DNA from: CAZMFZ01 sp964565665
GTDB taxonomy: Bacteria > Bacteroidota > Bacteroidia > Cytophagales > UBA9547
Assembly: GCA_964565665.1 (NCBI GenBank)
Contig: CAZMFZ010000028.1
Coordinates: 1-32,669 of the forward strand
Length of the DNA: 32,669 nucleotides
Direction: 5' to 3'
Of the stretch, positions 7,406 through 17,186 are shown piece by piece. Below the pieces are notes generated by a model. It searched no databases. It was not told the DNA's origin and was given only the letters and a program-made list of their open reading frames with translations. The translations under genes were made by a program, and so were the position numbers. Within the stretch, counting starts at the first letter, position 1. The number at the start of each line of letters is the position of its first letter.

Positions 7406-9859
7406 CTACATCCTAATTACTGCTCCCAGCTCATTTTCAAACGTCTGAATAAGCCTTTGCATGGTGGTTTCTATTTGTTTGTCATTCAAGGTTTGCTCTT
7501 CATCTTGCAAAGTGAAGCTGATGGCATACGCCTTTTTGCCCGAATCTATTTTATCGCCCGTGTAAACATCAAAAACATTTAACTCTTTTAGTATTTTCTT
7601 CTCTGTTTTCTGAGCCAATTTCTGAATTTCCTCAAAACTCACTGTTTTATCTAGCACCAGCGACAAATCTCTTCTCACCTCAGGAAATTTAGGAATCTCC
7701 ACAAACTGCATTTTGTTTGTCACTATTTTATTGATATAATCTAAATCAAGTTCAGCGTAAAAAACTGTTTGCTTAATGTCGAATATGTTAGTGAATTTCG
7801 ATTTTACCTGACCAATTTTGGCAATAATCTTTGTGTTTTTTTCCAATTGGATCGATTGAGCAAATACTACATCAGTTTGTTCTTTTTCTAGAATTTTATA
7901 CCCTGAAATATTGAGATGAAGCAGAGTTTGTTGCACCGCAGAGGCAATGTCGTGAAATGTATTCTTTTCTGCTGTCGAATTCCAGCTTTCTGATGCGGTA
8001 TTTCCCGTCAAATACAAAGCCAAAACAGATTTCTCTTCATAGCCTTCTGCTTTTGTAGTATCGCCAGTTTTCCGATAGGTTTTGCCAATTTCGAAAAACT
8101 TCAGATCTTTATTTCTTCGATTAATATTATAAATAATAGCCTCCAAACCTGAAAAAAGGGCATGTTGGCGTAAAACACCCAGTTCAGGGCTTAATTTGTT
8201 GAGAATATCTACACTTTCATCTGAATTCAGACTTTCAACACTAGCCGCGTATTCAGGCTTTGTGAGCGAATTAGTCATTAGCTCATTGAAACCTTTGGCA
8301 GCCAAGAAATTGGCAATGCTGTTTTCAATTTTGTCTTTCGGCATCAAAGGGAAATCTGCTAAGTAGCTTGCTCCCAAATACTCGTTCTGTGGCAAATTGT
8401 CAAACCCGTAAATCCGCACAATTTCTTCAACAATATCAGCTGGACGATATACATCAACACGGTAAGGTGGAACAGAGCAATAAAACCCATCTTTTGTCTC
8501 GTCTGAAATGCCGATTTCCAACGCATCGAGAATGCTGAATATTTTGTTGGCAGAAAGTTTAAAGCCTAGCAATGTATCGATATATTCAAAATCGACCCAA
8601 AAGCGGAAATTTTCAATTTTGGAAGGATATGATTCTACAATTTCAGAAGTTATCTCTCCCCCAGCTAATTCTTTGATTAATAGTGCGGCTTTTTTAAGTG
8701 CAATAATTGTGATGTTTGGGTCGATTCCACGTTCGAATCGAAATGAAGCATCAGTTTTCAATCCATGCGCTTGGCTGGTTTTTCTTATACTATCGGGTGA
8801 AAAATAGGCACTTTCTAAAAATATTGATGTGGTTTCGTTTGATACTCCCGAATGCAAACCGCCAAATACTCCAGCAATGCACATGGGTTCGATTTCATTG
8901 CAAATCAACAAATCGCTAGCATTTAGTTTGCGTTCTTTTCCATCGAGTGTTACAAATGTTTGAGTTGCTTCGGCATTCTTAACTACAATTTTTTTGCCTT
9001 TTACTTTACTCCAATCGAAAGCATGAAGTGGCTGCCCCAAATCGTGCAAAATATAGTTTGTGGCATCTACCACATTATTTATAGGCGATAAACCAATGGC
9101 TTTCAATCGGCACTGTAGCCAATCTGGTGATGGTTTTACCTTTATATTATTGATTACCAATCCTGCATAGCGTGGGCAATCGACTTTACTTTTTATTTCA
9201 AGAATTGGTTTTTCAGTCGTGTTATCTATCTTAAATTGGGAAATATCTGGATTTTTAAAATCAATTCCTTTACCCAACCTTTCACCTATCACTGCATACA
9301 AATCTCTAGCCACACCTAAATGTGAAGCAGCATCTGCCCGGTTTGGAGTGAGACCAATTGAAATAGTATAATCATTATCTACTTTAAAATATTGTGCGGC
9401 AGGAGTTCCATTTGGCAAATCGGTTTGCAATACTAAGATAGCTTCATGCGATTTTCCCAAGCCAATTTCATCTTCTGCGCATAACATTCCTTCCGAAACC
9501 TCTCCTCTTATTTTTGCTTTTTGAATAGTAAAGGATTCACTATCAATGGGATATAAAACTGCTCCTACAGTGGCGACTACAACTTTCTGACCTACAGCAA
9601 CATTTGGTGCACCGCACACTATGGGTGAAATAATACTATTGCCAACATCAACAGTGGTTTTACTTAGTTTATCAGCATTCGGATGTTTTTCGCAAGTGAT
9701 TACTTGGCCAATTACGACACCTTTCAGCCCTCCTTTTACACTTTCAAAAGATTCAATACCTTCTACTTCCAAGCCTGTGCTAGTGAGTAATTCGGCAGTT
9801 TCATCGGGTGAAAAAGGCAAATCGATATATTGCTTGAGCCAGTTGTATGAAATTTGCAT
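7406..9859 (-). CDS. pheT: Phenylalanyl-tRNA synthetase beta subunit
   Basis: The 817-residue protein is full length for the bacterial beta subunit, which with PheS charges tRNA-Phe in the cytoplasm. An N-terminal tRNA-binding OB fold (about 40-155, with GQVITCEKHPNADKLSK) is followed by the B3/B4 editing region (NNVVDATNYILHDLGQPLHAFD, about 265-286), the B5 domain (PYRVDVYRPADIVEEIVRIYG), the synthetase-like core, and a C-terminal FDX-ACB anticodon-binding domain beginning near EIPKFPEVRRDLSLVLDK. The start MQISYNWLKQYIDL is the standard family N-terminus. pheS is not adjacent, so the two subunits are encoded apart, as is common in Bacteroidota. A TAATTTTG -7 element precedes it. Confidence 0.98.
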   Translation of the reverse strand: MQISYNWLKQYIDLPFSPDETAELLTSTGLEVEGIESFESVKGGLKGVVIGQVITCEKHPNADKLSKTTVDVGNSIISPIVCGAPNVAVGQKVVVATVGAVLYPIDSESFTIQKAKIRGEVSEGMLCAEDEIGLGKSHEAILVLQTDLPNGTPAAQYFKVDNDYTISIGLTPNRADAASHLGVARDLYAVIGERLGKGIDFKNPDISQFKIDNTTEKPILEIKSKVDCPRYAGLVINNIKVKPSPDWLQCRLKAIGLSPINNVVDATNYILHDLGQPLHAFDWSKVKGKKIVVKNAEATQTFVTLDGKERKLNASDLLICNEIEPMCIAGVFGGLHSGVSNETTSIFLESAYFSPDSIRKTSQAHGLKTDASFRFERGIDPNITIIALKKAALLIKELAGGEITSEIVESYPSKIENFRFWVDFEYIDTLLGFKLSANKIFSILDALEIGISDETKDGFYCSVPPYRVDVYRPADIVEEIVRIYGFDNLPQNEYLGASYLADFPLMPKDKIENSIANFLAAKGFNELMTNSLTKPEYAASVESLNSDESVDILNKLSPELGVLRQHALFSGLEAIIYNINRRNKDLKFFEIGKTYRKTGDTTKAEGYEEKSVLALYLTGNTASESWNSTAEKNTFHDIASAVQQTLLHLNISGYKILEKEQTDVVFAQSIQLEKNTKIIAKIGQVKSKFTNIFDIKQTVFYAELDLDYINKIVTNKMQFVEIPKFPEVRRDLSLVLDKTVSFEEIQKLAQKTEKKILKELNVFDVYTGDKIDSGKKAYAISFTLQDEEQTLNDKQIETTMQRLIQTFENELGAVIRM

Positions 9860-9887
9860 GGTATGGGGTAATAAAAAGAAAAGAGAC

Positions 9888-9895
9888 CAAAATTA
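9888..9895 (-). promoter_or_regulatory. Candidate pheT -7 element (TAATTTTG)
   Basis: TAATTTTG on the minus strand fits TAnnTTTG and ends 28 nt before the pheT ATG. No clear -33 box. Confidence 0.45.
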
Positions 9896-9955
9896 GTAGT
9901 TAGGAATGAAAATGGCAGAAAAAATTGTTTGCCATAGTTGAAGTTTCAATAATCT

Positions 9956-10958
9956 CTATTTTTCTCCAAGCCTCCTTTTTAGTTCCTCAATTGTCTTGTN
10001 NNNNNNNNNNNNNNNNNNNNNNNNNNNNNNNNNNNNNNNNNNNNNNNNNNNNNNNNNNNNNNNNNNNNNNNNNNNNNNNNNNNNNNNNNNNNNNNNNNNC
10101 TTTGTCTTCAATTGTCTTGTCTTTGTCTTCAATTGTCTTGTCTTTGTCTTCAATTGTCTTGTCTTTGTCTTCAATCAACTTTTCCTTCAGCTCAATTGAA
10201 TTCTGTAATTTTTGATTTTTTTCTTTCAGTCCATCGGTAAGCGCATCTACAGTTCGCCAGGCTTCTTTTTCATCTTCAATTTTTTTCCTTTCCGAGGGTT
10301 CTGTTCCCACATAATGCAGTTTTTCTACCATTCTATTGATGTTATCATCGTCAATTTTGTAGTTATATTCTTTAATTATATTGCTGTCGTCTGTAAAATA
10401 ATGTTGCTCAAATATGCTTAATAGTTTCTCCAGCTTTGTTTCTACCTTGGCTTCTATTCTTCCTAGTTGAACTACAAAACAATCGTGCGTTAGTTTTTCA
10501 ATGAACTCACTTTTCTTGTCTATTACTTTATTGGTGAGCAAGTCAGTATAGTGTCTGTTAACTTTTATTACAGAGCTTTCTATTTCTTGTAGTTTAAAAC
10601 CTAGTAAATAAATGGTAACGATAGGCAAAGCGATTTTCTGTCCATTTATTTCGTCCTCCTTTTTGTATTGTTCTCCCAAATAGTTTCTAAAACGCATTAA
10701 GTCAATGCTGTTTTTAGCTTTTTGAATTTCAACTAGTACTTTTTTTAATTCATTTTTTTCTGTGCGAATTGTAGCCACAAAATCAAGTCTGAAAACTGCC
10801 AAACCTGCTAACAAGTCTGTATATACATATTCTTGTGGTTTTACAGTTACTTCTTCAATTACTTCATTTAAAAGTGTACCAATGAAAAACATAGCTATTC
10901 GCTTGTCTTCCATAAGAAATTTAAAAGCTACATCATATATGGGATTGGCTATTACCAT
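9956..10958 (-). CDS. Rpn-family PD-(D/E)XK nuclease (PDDEXK_2) with heptad-repeat tail, interrupted by assembly gap
   Basis: The N-terminal part matches the Rpn / PD-(D/E)XK family often labelled transposase. It starts NPIYDVAFKFLMEDK and shows the nuclease core: Asp59 in RLDFVAT, then Glu77-Ile-Gln79-Lys80 (VEIQKAK). Rpn proteins are DNA nucleases linked to recombination and recently to defence and toxin-like roles. The C-terminus is a run of exact 7-residue repeats (KTIEDKD), a predicted coiled coil, encoded by 21-bp DNA repeats. The 100-N gap lies inside this run. Taken literally the gap shifts the frame and gives a false end. The repeat phase on both sides, however, joins perfectly if the gap is a multiple of 21, and the protein then continues KTIEELKRRLGEK and stops at 9956. 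A TACCTTTG -7 element lies upstream. Confidence 0.85.
10000..10099. other. Scaffold gap of exactly 100 N
   Basis: The round length marks a placeholder rather than a measured gap. It falls inside a 21-bp tandem repeat, the probable reason assembly failed here. Confidence 0.98.
10100..10173 (-). repeat. 21-bp tandem repeat coding for KTIEDKD heptads
   Basis: Three full copies of a 21-bp unit plus a partial fourth run from the gap edge toward higher coordinates. A partial copy also lies on the far side of the gap (about 9987-9999). The copies are identical at the DNA level, so the array is recent and probably variable in length. Confidence 0.9.
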
Positions 10959-10973
10959 AGTTTATTTTTTATT

Positions 10974-10981
10974 CAAAGGTA
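10974..10981 (-). promoter_or_regulatory. Candidate -7 element of the Rpn gene (TACCTTTG)
   Basis: Minus-strand TACCTTTG fits TAnnTTTG and ends 15 nt before the start codon at 10958, implying a very short leader. Confidence 0.45.
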
Positions 10982-11045
10982 GTTTTTTTATAGCTTTGAA
11001 TTAGCACAGATGTTTATACTGATCTAATTGCAAGTTGGATAACCA

Positions 11046-12470
11046 TCAACTGTGATACCCAAACATCTTTTTCTCCTTAATGGTGTTGGCTACTTCCAAA
11101 GGCACCATATTTTCCCAACCGGCTTCCCTATTTGAAATCATCTTAAAAACCAAATCGGAAGTGATGCTGAAATTATCGGCATTGAATCGCTTAATGTCTT
11201 CCATTTTGTCTGATTCCATAAAGTGCATATATAAATACCGCAAATTTTCAGCAACTTCAAAATTGAGACAATTGTAGAATTTGCCATTTTCTTTTTTGAT
11301 TGGATATACAAACAGCTTCATATTGTCGGCAAATAGCGATGAGAATGATTCTAATATGCCTCCTGGAAGTCGCTTATAAAATTCGGCATTGAATATTTCT
11401 TCCATATTTAAAATACCCAAAATTATGCCTATTTTATTTCTTGTGAATTTGGATAAATAAGAAGCCAAGCGATAATACCCTTGATAATCGGATATTAAAA
11501 CGGTATACCCCAATGAACATACAATATCCACCCGATCGATGAAATCTTTCAAATCGATTTCGCCACCGCCTGCAGCATATAAATTGAATAATGTAAGCTC
11601 TGCAACTGTTACCAAATTGCTTTCATCATCGCCCAGTTCTTCTTTAAATTGGCGAATACCGTTTTCGTACATATCTTGATTTACCAAAGTAAAAGGTCGA
11701 AATCGGCCACGGTAAGCCAATATATTTTTTTTGTAAAAAAAATCAGAAGGCTGTAGCACATCGCCCTTGGGCCCAAAAAGTGCTGCCTTGGTGAGTTTGT
11801 TTTTTACCAGCATGAGGCTGATGAGTCTATTATCCAAATTCATAAAATCAGGACCAGTAATGCGTAGCATATCAACTTCAACCCTGTCGCTAGAAAGCTC
11901 CTCCATGAGTGTAAGCACAATGTCTTCAGTGTTTTCATGGCGATATAGGCATCCATAAATTAGGTTTACACCCAATATTCCCACCGCAGCTTGCTGCAAT
12001 ATGGCATCGTTGTCGAGCAAACGAAAGTGCATTACAGCTTCGTTGGGTTCAGAATTGGGTGTGAGCTGAAACCGGACTCCCATCCAGCCTTGACCTTCAC
12101 GGCTCTTATCGAAACTGATAGTAGTTAAGGTATTTGCGTAAGCGAAAAACAGCGTTGAATCGCCTCGCTTTTCTTTTAATCTGATTTCCAAAAGCGAATA
12201 TTCTTTGGCTAACATTTTTATGAGCCTAGATTCCACCACGTATCTGCCGCTTTCTTCGGCTCCGTAAATGGCATCGCTAAATGTCATGTCGTAGGCCGAC
12301 ATAGTTTTCGCAATGGTGTGAGAGGCTGCTCCGGCTTTAAAAAAATTTGCTGCTACTTCTTGCCCTGCTCCTATTTCGGCAAAGCTGCCATATGTTCTTT
12401 TATCAAGATTAATGGCGAGTGCTTTTTGCTTTACCCCTAGAAATTGTCGGTCTCTGTTGCTTACGCTCAT
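11046..12470 (-). CDS. Conserved protein of unknown function
   Basis: The 474-residue protein is soluble, with no signal peptide or membrane helix. The N-terminus holds a striking motif, FAEIGAGQEVAANFF (about residues 31-45), followed by a glycine- and serine-rich stretch and MSAYDMTFSDAIYG. I recognise this as a conserved bacterial family that databases label inconsistently, for example nicotinate-nucleotide adenylyltransferase or TonB receptor; neither label is supported by motifs here. The GAGQ segment could suggest a nucleotide-binding loop but no full Rossmann signature follows. It stands alone between the Rpn gene and the rhamnosidase, with a possible TATATTTG element 80 nt upstream (12550-12557). 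The function is unknown. Confidence 0.8.
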   Translation of the reverse strand: MSVSNRDRQFLGVKQKALAINLDKRTYGSFAEIGAGQEVAANFFKAGAASHTIAKTMSAYDMTFSDAIYGAEESGRYVVESRLIKMLAKEYSLLEIRLKEKRGDSTLFFAYANTLTTISFDKSREGQGWMGVRFQLTPNSEPNEAVMHFRLLDNDAILQQAAVGILGVNLIYGCLYRHENTEDIVLTLMEELSSDRVEVDMLRITGPDFMNLDNRLISLMLVKNKLTKAALFGPKGDVLQPSDFFYKKNILAYRGRFRPFTLVNQDMYENGIRQFKEELGDDESNLVTVAELTLFNLYAAGGGEIDLKDFIDRVDIVCSLGYTVLISDYQGYYRLASYLSKFTRNKIGIILGILNMEEIFNAEFYKRLPGGILESFSSLFADNMKLFVYPIKKENGKFYNCLNFEVAENLRYLYMHFMESDKMEDIKRFNADNFSITSDLVFKMISNREAGWENMVPLEVANTIKEKKMFGYHS

Positions 12471-12591
12471 TTTGGTTGTTTTTTTAAAGCAGCTTATAGA
12501 ATTGCGATTGTAAAATAGCAGAATTTAACTATTCCAACACATCTAAATTCAAATATAATTGCTTTTAGTTAATGAGCGATTGTAGCATTGA

Positions 12592-12631
12592 AAATCAAGG
12601 CATTACCGATATTTGAATAATGCCTTGATTT
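12592..12631 (-). terminator. 14-bp hairpin, probable terminator of the rhamnosidase gene
   Basis: Arms 12592-12605 and 12618-12631 pair perfectly around a 12-nt loop, 17 nt after the GH78 stop. On the minus strand the 3' arm ends in TTT with one further T, a weak U-tract. Confidence 0.55.
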
Positions 12632-12647
12632 AGAAGGAAAAATGTGT

Positions 12648-15600
12648 TTATTTTTTCTTTTCAGTTGGTAGATTAATAAAAAGTTTTGAAGCTAGTACTG
12701 CCTGCCTAGGTTCGCCTTCAAATTGATAATCTAAAGTTAGATATTCACCGTAATTGCCTTCAAAATATTGGATTTCTATGGTATGGTAACCTTTAGCAAG
12801 GGTTACGGCACCAAATCTTGATTCAGCTCCATGCACAAAATCGTTGATTACAACTTCTTTGCCATCGATTAGTAATCTGCTACCATCGTCCGACACCAAA
12901 TAAAATGTGTAACTGCCTGTTTTTTCTATTTTAAGGTTGGAATTGAAAACTATTCCAAAATTATCTTCCCTTTTTTTGATTTTCAGAATATTCAACGTGT
13001 TGAATACACCTTTAGAAATTGGCTTCATTTTTGTGAAATCAGGTAAGGCTTTCGATGGTTCGCCTTCAAAATATTTATAGCTCCATCCATTTGCATTTAC
13101 ATCATAAAAGTCTATAAATGAACTGGCAGTAGGGCTTTCAACCATATCAGATTTATATGATTTTGCTTTTATAATGGTATATTCTCTTACTATAAATGGT
13201 TGCAAATATGCAGTAGAATTCTCGTTGGGCTCTGTGCCATTGGTAGTATAATAAGTCTTCGCACCAGGTGTGGGTGTCCTTATAGTTGCCATCCATTGCT
13301 TCCCAGAAAGTGCGGTGTCTTTAGGCAAAATAACTGGAGCAAGCACATTTGCTATTATTTTCGGATAAGCAAAAGCACTGGAAACAAAAGTATAGGTACC
13401 TGATTGGATTTCAAAAACAGCCCTGTCGTTTTCCATTTTTATAAATTTAACTCCTTCCGCATTTACAGCATCTTTCCCCGATTCTTTTACAAATTTTTCA
13501 GAAATGGCAGGCACATATATGGCTGCTGTGGCATTGGCAGGCACTTTTAGAGTCCAGTTATAGCTGCCACTTTCAATTTTCCAACTTGATGAAACTGTGC
13601 CGTACATGGATTCATAAGCCACGGAGGCATTGTTTAGACCCATAATCAAATCAGGCTTGCAAATAATTTGTTTGAAACCTGGTTTGTCGATTGATGAACT
13701 TATACCCCCTACATTTTCATAAAGCCAAGTAATTAAATCACCTAGTAGCATCACATGGTTACCTGAGTTCATGCTTGGGTCGGCTTTGTCGCCATTCCAC
13801 AGTTCCCAAATAGTGGTAGCTCCTTTGCTTGCCATGTAGCCCCAACTCGGATAATCGGTGTTTGCAGCCATATTGTAAGCCAAATCTGCCCTTCCAAACT
13901 TGCTCAAAGTTTTCATTTGCCATTGAGCACCTATCAGCCCCGTACCTACATGCCCTTGATGTGATGTCATCAGCTTATCTACCAAATTATTAAATACTTT
14001 CTCTTTATTTTTATCTTCTACAATATCGAAGGCTAATGGTAAAATACTGGAAGTGAGCGAATTATTCGCATATTGTGAATTGTTGCTGTTAAATAAGTTT
14101 TTATTGATAGCTAATTTAATTTCTGCAGCAATTTTCTCAAAATAGGCTTCGTCTTCTGCTTTATTGAGCAATTTGGCATAATATGCAGCAAGTTTTAAAT
14201 CGTAATATAGATAGCTTGAAGCCAATAATTGTGGCGGAGTTTTCCGTAAAGGGTCTTGTGTAAAAATTAGCTCAAGCGACTCTGGTGGTACACACCAATC
14301 GCCATAGGTATCTTTGCCTATTAGACCCTCTTGCAAAAACGAGATCATGTGATTTGACCATTTTTTAATGGCATCGTAGTTTTTTTCAATTACAGATTTA
14401 TCGCCAAAATTCTGATAATAGAAATAAGGAATAATCACAAAGGCAGATGGCCAAGTAACGCCATCATTGTAAATTTTATAGAAAGATGGTGCTACATCAG
14501 GCACAATTCCATTTTCTAATTGGGCATCGTTAATATCTTGCAGCCATTTGGCATAAAGAGTGATATTTCTAAATACAAAAGATTCTCCTTTAGAGGATGC
14601 CCCCCTATCGCCAAGCCAGCCTTGCCTCTCATCTCGTTGTGGGCAATCAGTTGGGAAACTTCTGTAGTTGCCTCTGATGCCCCAATAGGCATTTTTATAT
14701 ATTTGATTAAGTATTTGATTTTCGCTTTTGAATTTTCCGATGGTTTCCACAGCATCGTACACCACCTGTCCTGCAAAGTTTTCAAGCTTGGGAGTTCCCG
14801 GATAGTTAGTGATTTCCACATAGCGAAAGCCATGGTAAATGAAGCGTGGCTCGAAAGTTTCGGCACCTTCGCCCGACAATATATAAGTGTCTGTTACTTT
14901 TGCCGACCTTAAATTGGCCAAGTAAATAGAACCATCTGATTTTAAAGTTTCAGTAAATCGCAATCTCACTTTTGTTCCTTTTGCACCTTGCACTTTCATT
15001 TGAATCCAGCCTACCATATTTTGGCCCATATCCATTACATAGGTGCTATCTGAGTTTTTAGAAATGGCAATCGGATTGATGGTTTCCATCACTTTGATTG
15101 GCTCGTTCATTTGGGCTACTAGTTTGCCAATTGGCTTCGATACCAGTTCCGCATTTTGCCATTTTAAATCGTTGAAGCCCACATTTGCCCAGGCTTTCAT
15201 CTCTTTAGTAGCATCGTAATATTCACCGTCAAACTCATTATTGGTTCTTATGGCACCTTCAGCAGTAAGCTTCCAAGTATTGTCTGAAGCTACAATTTGC
15301 TTGCTGCCGTCTGCAAATTGAACTTCAAGTTGGGCTATTAGTTTGGGAAATTTCACTACTTTATCCACCTCTGCAAAATCGGGTTTGTTTCTCAAATTTA
15401 CCCATCTGCCATTGCCCAAAATACAGCCAATCGCATTTTTACCCGTTCCAATAAGTGAAGTTACATCAAAAGTATTGTACGCTACACGTTTGGGAAATTC
15501 GGTTTGTGCAGGAGCAAGCACATAATCGCCCACTTTTTTGCCATTAATATAGGCTTCGTACAGCCCTAGTCCGCATACATAAAGCGTTGCTGATTTTATT

Positions 15601-16139
15601 TTTTTACCCAATTCAAATTCCTTTCTTAAATACCGTGCATTGATTTCTGGCAGTTCGCCATTGGGCTTGTCGGTACTCAAAGGCTTGTCTGCTCCTATCC
15701 AGCTTGCCCTCCAATCTGTAGTATTCAACAATCCTGCAGAAAAATGAGCAATTGGACTGAAACTTGATTCTACGCCATTTTTATCCCATATTTTTACTTT
15801 CCAACATATTTTTTGGGTAGCATTCAATACTTTTCCCGCATATAACACATTTAGCGATTGGTCAGAATTGATTTTGCCTGAGTTCCACAAATCAGCTTTT
15901 CCATTTTCCAAATTTTCAGGAGTAGAAGCTGCTATAAGTTGATAAGCTGTCTGCAATTGTCCACGTTCATTTGATTGCAAAATCCAACTCAAACGTGGTT
16001 TTACAACATCAATTCCTTGGGGGTTTATCAAATGTTCACATCGCAAATTGCCCACTGTTACAGCTTGTGCTGTGGCCAATATTGAGGCAATGCAGAGTAT
16101 AAAAATCTTTAAGAACAGTTTTAATATATAATATTTCAT
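12648..16139 (-). CDS. Secreted alpha-L-rhamnosidase, GH78, with PA14 domain
   Basis: The 1163-residue protein begins with a signal peptide (cleavage near ATAQA, residue 26). The GH78 part follows: N-terminal beta-domains, with the family start NLRCEHLINPQGID and PRLSW, then the (alpha/alpha)6 catalytic barrel. The acid residue of the family is Glu504 in DCPQRDERQGWLGD, and the second catalytic glutamate is Glu779 in TTIWELWNGD. After the barrel comes a chitobiase-C-like Ig segment (about 935-1003, with TYYTTNGTEP), then a PA14 carbohydrate-binding domain (about 1017-1150, with FYLVSDDGSRLLIDG). It releases terminal L-rhamnose from plant or microbial polysaccharides. No T9SS tail or SusCD pair is seen, so a periplasmic site is likely. 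Confidence 0.95.
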   Translation of the reverse strand: MKYYILKLFLKIFILCIASILATAQAVTVGNLRCEHLINPQGIDVVKPRLSWILQSNERGQLQTAYQLIAASTPENLENGKADLWNSGKINSDQSLNVLYAGKVLNATQKICWKVKIWDKNGVESSFSPIAHFSAGLLNTTDWRASWIGADKPLSTDKPNGELPEINARYLRKEFELGKKIKSATLYVCGLGLYEAYINGKKVGDYVLAPAQTEFPKRVAYNTFDVTSLIGTGKNAIGCILGNGRWVNLRNKPDFAEVDKVVKFPKLIAQLEVQFADGSKQIVASDNTWKLTAEGAIRTNNEFDGEYYDATKEMKAWANVGFNDLKWQNAELVSKPIGKLVAQMNEPIKVMETINPIAISKNSDSTYVMDMGQNMVGWIQMKVQGAKGTKVRLRFTETLKSDGSIYLANLRSAKVTDTYILSGEGAETFEPRFIYHGFRYVEITNYPGTPKLENFAGQVVYDAVETIGKFKSENQILNQIYKNAYWGIRGNYRSFPTDCPQRDERQGWLGDRGASSKGESFVFRNITLYAKWLQDINDAQLENGIVPDVAPSFYKIYNDGVTWPSAFVIIPYFYYQNFGDKSVIEKNYDAIKKWSNHMISFLQEGLIGKDTYGDWCVPPESLELIFTQDPLRKTPPQLLASSYLYYDLKLAAYYAKLLNKAEDEAYFEKIAAEIKLAINKNLFNSNNSQYANNSLTSSILPLAFDIVEDKNKEKVFNNLVDKLMTSHQGHVGTGLIGAQWQMKTLSKFGRADLAYNMAANTDYPSWGYMASKGATTIWELWNGDKADPSMNSGNHVMLLGDLITWLYENVGGISSSIDKPGFKQIICKPDLIMGLNNASVAYESMYGTVSSSWKIESGSYNWTLKVPANATAAIYVPAISEKFVKESGKDAVNAEGVKFIKMENDRAVFEIQSGTYTFVSSAFAYPKIIANVLAPVILPKDTALSGKQWMATIRTPTPGAKTYYTTNGTEPNENSTAYLQPFIVREYTIIKAKSYKSDMVESPTASSFIDFYDVNANGWSYKYFEGEPSKALPDFTKMKPISKGVFNTLNILKIKKREDNFGIVFNSNLKIEKTGSYTFYLVSDDGSRLLIDGKEVVINDFVHGAESRFGAVTLAKGYHTIEIQYFEGNYGEYLTLDYQFEGEPRQAVLASKLFINLPTEKKK

Positions 16140-16275
16140 AGCAAAATTTTAATTTATACAAGAATATGAATTATAAATGTAGCAACTATCCTGTTTTATC
16201 ATGTCGGTATTTGGCTGAAACTTCCCAAATATTCGGGTTTTGAAAAAGTTGGTTAGCTTTGTAGAAACTTTTCTA

Positions 16276-17169
16276 ATGAAAGCTTTTTTGTTCTATTTAT
16301 CATTTCCATTTATATATTTGGTAGCCTCATTGCCCTTCAAAGCTTTGTATGCCCTTTCAGATGTACTATATTTTTTATTGAATTTGGCAGGCTATCGAAA
16401 AAAGATAGTGCTGAAAAATCTCAGAAATTCTTTTCCTGAAAAGACCGAACAAGAAATACAAAACATTGCCAAAGTGTATTTTCAGTACTTGAGCGATTTG
16501 ATATTAGAAACGCTCAAAACGTTGAAAATGACCGAAAAAGAAACCAAGGAAAGATGTGTATTGCACCAACCTGAATGGCTGAAAACATTATATGAAGCAA
16601 AGAAAAGCCTTATAATAGTGATGGGACACTATGGAAATTGGGAATGGGCAGGGCCGAGTTTCACGCTTAACACCAATTACCAACTGGTAGTAATTTATAG
16701 GCCGCTTACCAATCCTTATTTTGAAACAATGATGGTGAAAATGCGTACGAAATTTGGCACAAAAATAACACCAGTAAACAATACACTCCGCGAAATGGTT
16801 GCTAACAGAAGTAGTATAACTGCTACCGCTTTTATTGCCGATCAAACTGCCTCGCCCGATTTTGCTTACTGGACAAATTTTCTCAATCAAGACACCGCAG
16901 TGTTTAACGGACCTGAAAAATTGGCTAAAAAATTTAATTATCCTGTGGTATATATGAATGTAAAACGTACCAAACGAGGCTTTTATGAAATATTTCCTGA
17001 AATGATGGTGGCTGAGCCAAAAGATACTTCCGATAATTTTATACTAGAAACTTTTACCCAACGTTTGGAAAAAGAGATAAAGCTCGACCCTAGCATTTGG
17101 CTATGGTCGCATCGCAGGTGGAAACACCAAAGATCAGCAGATGGCCAAGTGAATACGATATTGAAATAA
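16276..17169 (+). CDS. Lipid A biosynthesis acyltransferase, LpxL/HtrB family
   Basis: The enzyme adds a secondary acyl chain to the lipid A precursor at the inner membrane. One N-terminal membrane helix (about residues 1-20) is followed by the acyltransferase domain. The catalytic HX4E dyad is His118/Glu123 in GHYGNWEW, with the substrate-side segment VIYRPLTNPYF after it and the terminal WLWSHRRWK typical of the family. The ATG at 16276 was chosen because it gives the usual short N-terminus. An in-frame TTG at 16240 would add 12 residues. The desaturase gene begins 17 bp after the stop on the same strand, suggesting a two-gene lipid unit. Confidence 0.93.
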   Translation: MKAFLFYLSFPFIYLVASLPFKALYALSDVLYFLLNLAGYRKKIVLKNLRNSFPEKTEQEIQNIAKVYFQYLSDLILETLKTLKMTEKETKERCVLHQPEWLKTLYEAKKSLIIVMGHYGNWEWAGPSFTLNTNYQLVVIYRPLTNPYFETMMVKMRTKFGTKITPVNNTLREMVANRSSITATAFIADQTASPDFAYWTNFLNQDTAVFNGPEKLAKKFNYPVVYMNVKRTKRGFYEIFPEMMVAEPKDTSDNFILETFTQRLEKEIKLDPSIWLWSHRRWKHQRSADGQVNTILK

Positions 17170-17186
17170 AACCAACTACCACACCC

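Noticed and set aside
9987..10099. Literal end of the Rpn protein at 9987 after the N-run
   Set aside because: The frame depends on an arbitrary 100-N length. The repeat phase supports the stop at 9956 instead.
10100..10173. Tandem 21-bp repeats as a CRISPR array
   Set aside because: The units are contiguous without spacers and code for a heptad repeat in frame.
14516..14912. Open frames of 116-130 codons within the rhamnosidase gene
   Set aside because: Both lie inside the GH78 catalytic domain in other frames; no start context or family pattern.
17097..17186. Upstream extension of the desaturase into the lpxL gene
   Set aside because: The extension overlaps lpxL by 73 bp and has no desaturase-like content; the ATG at 17187 fits the family better.
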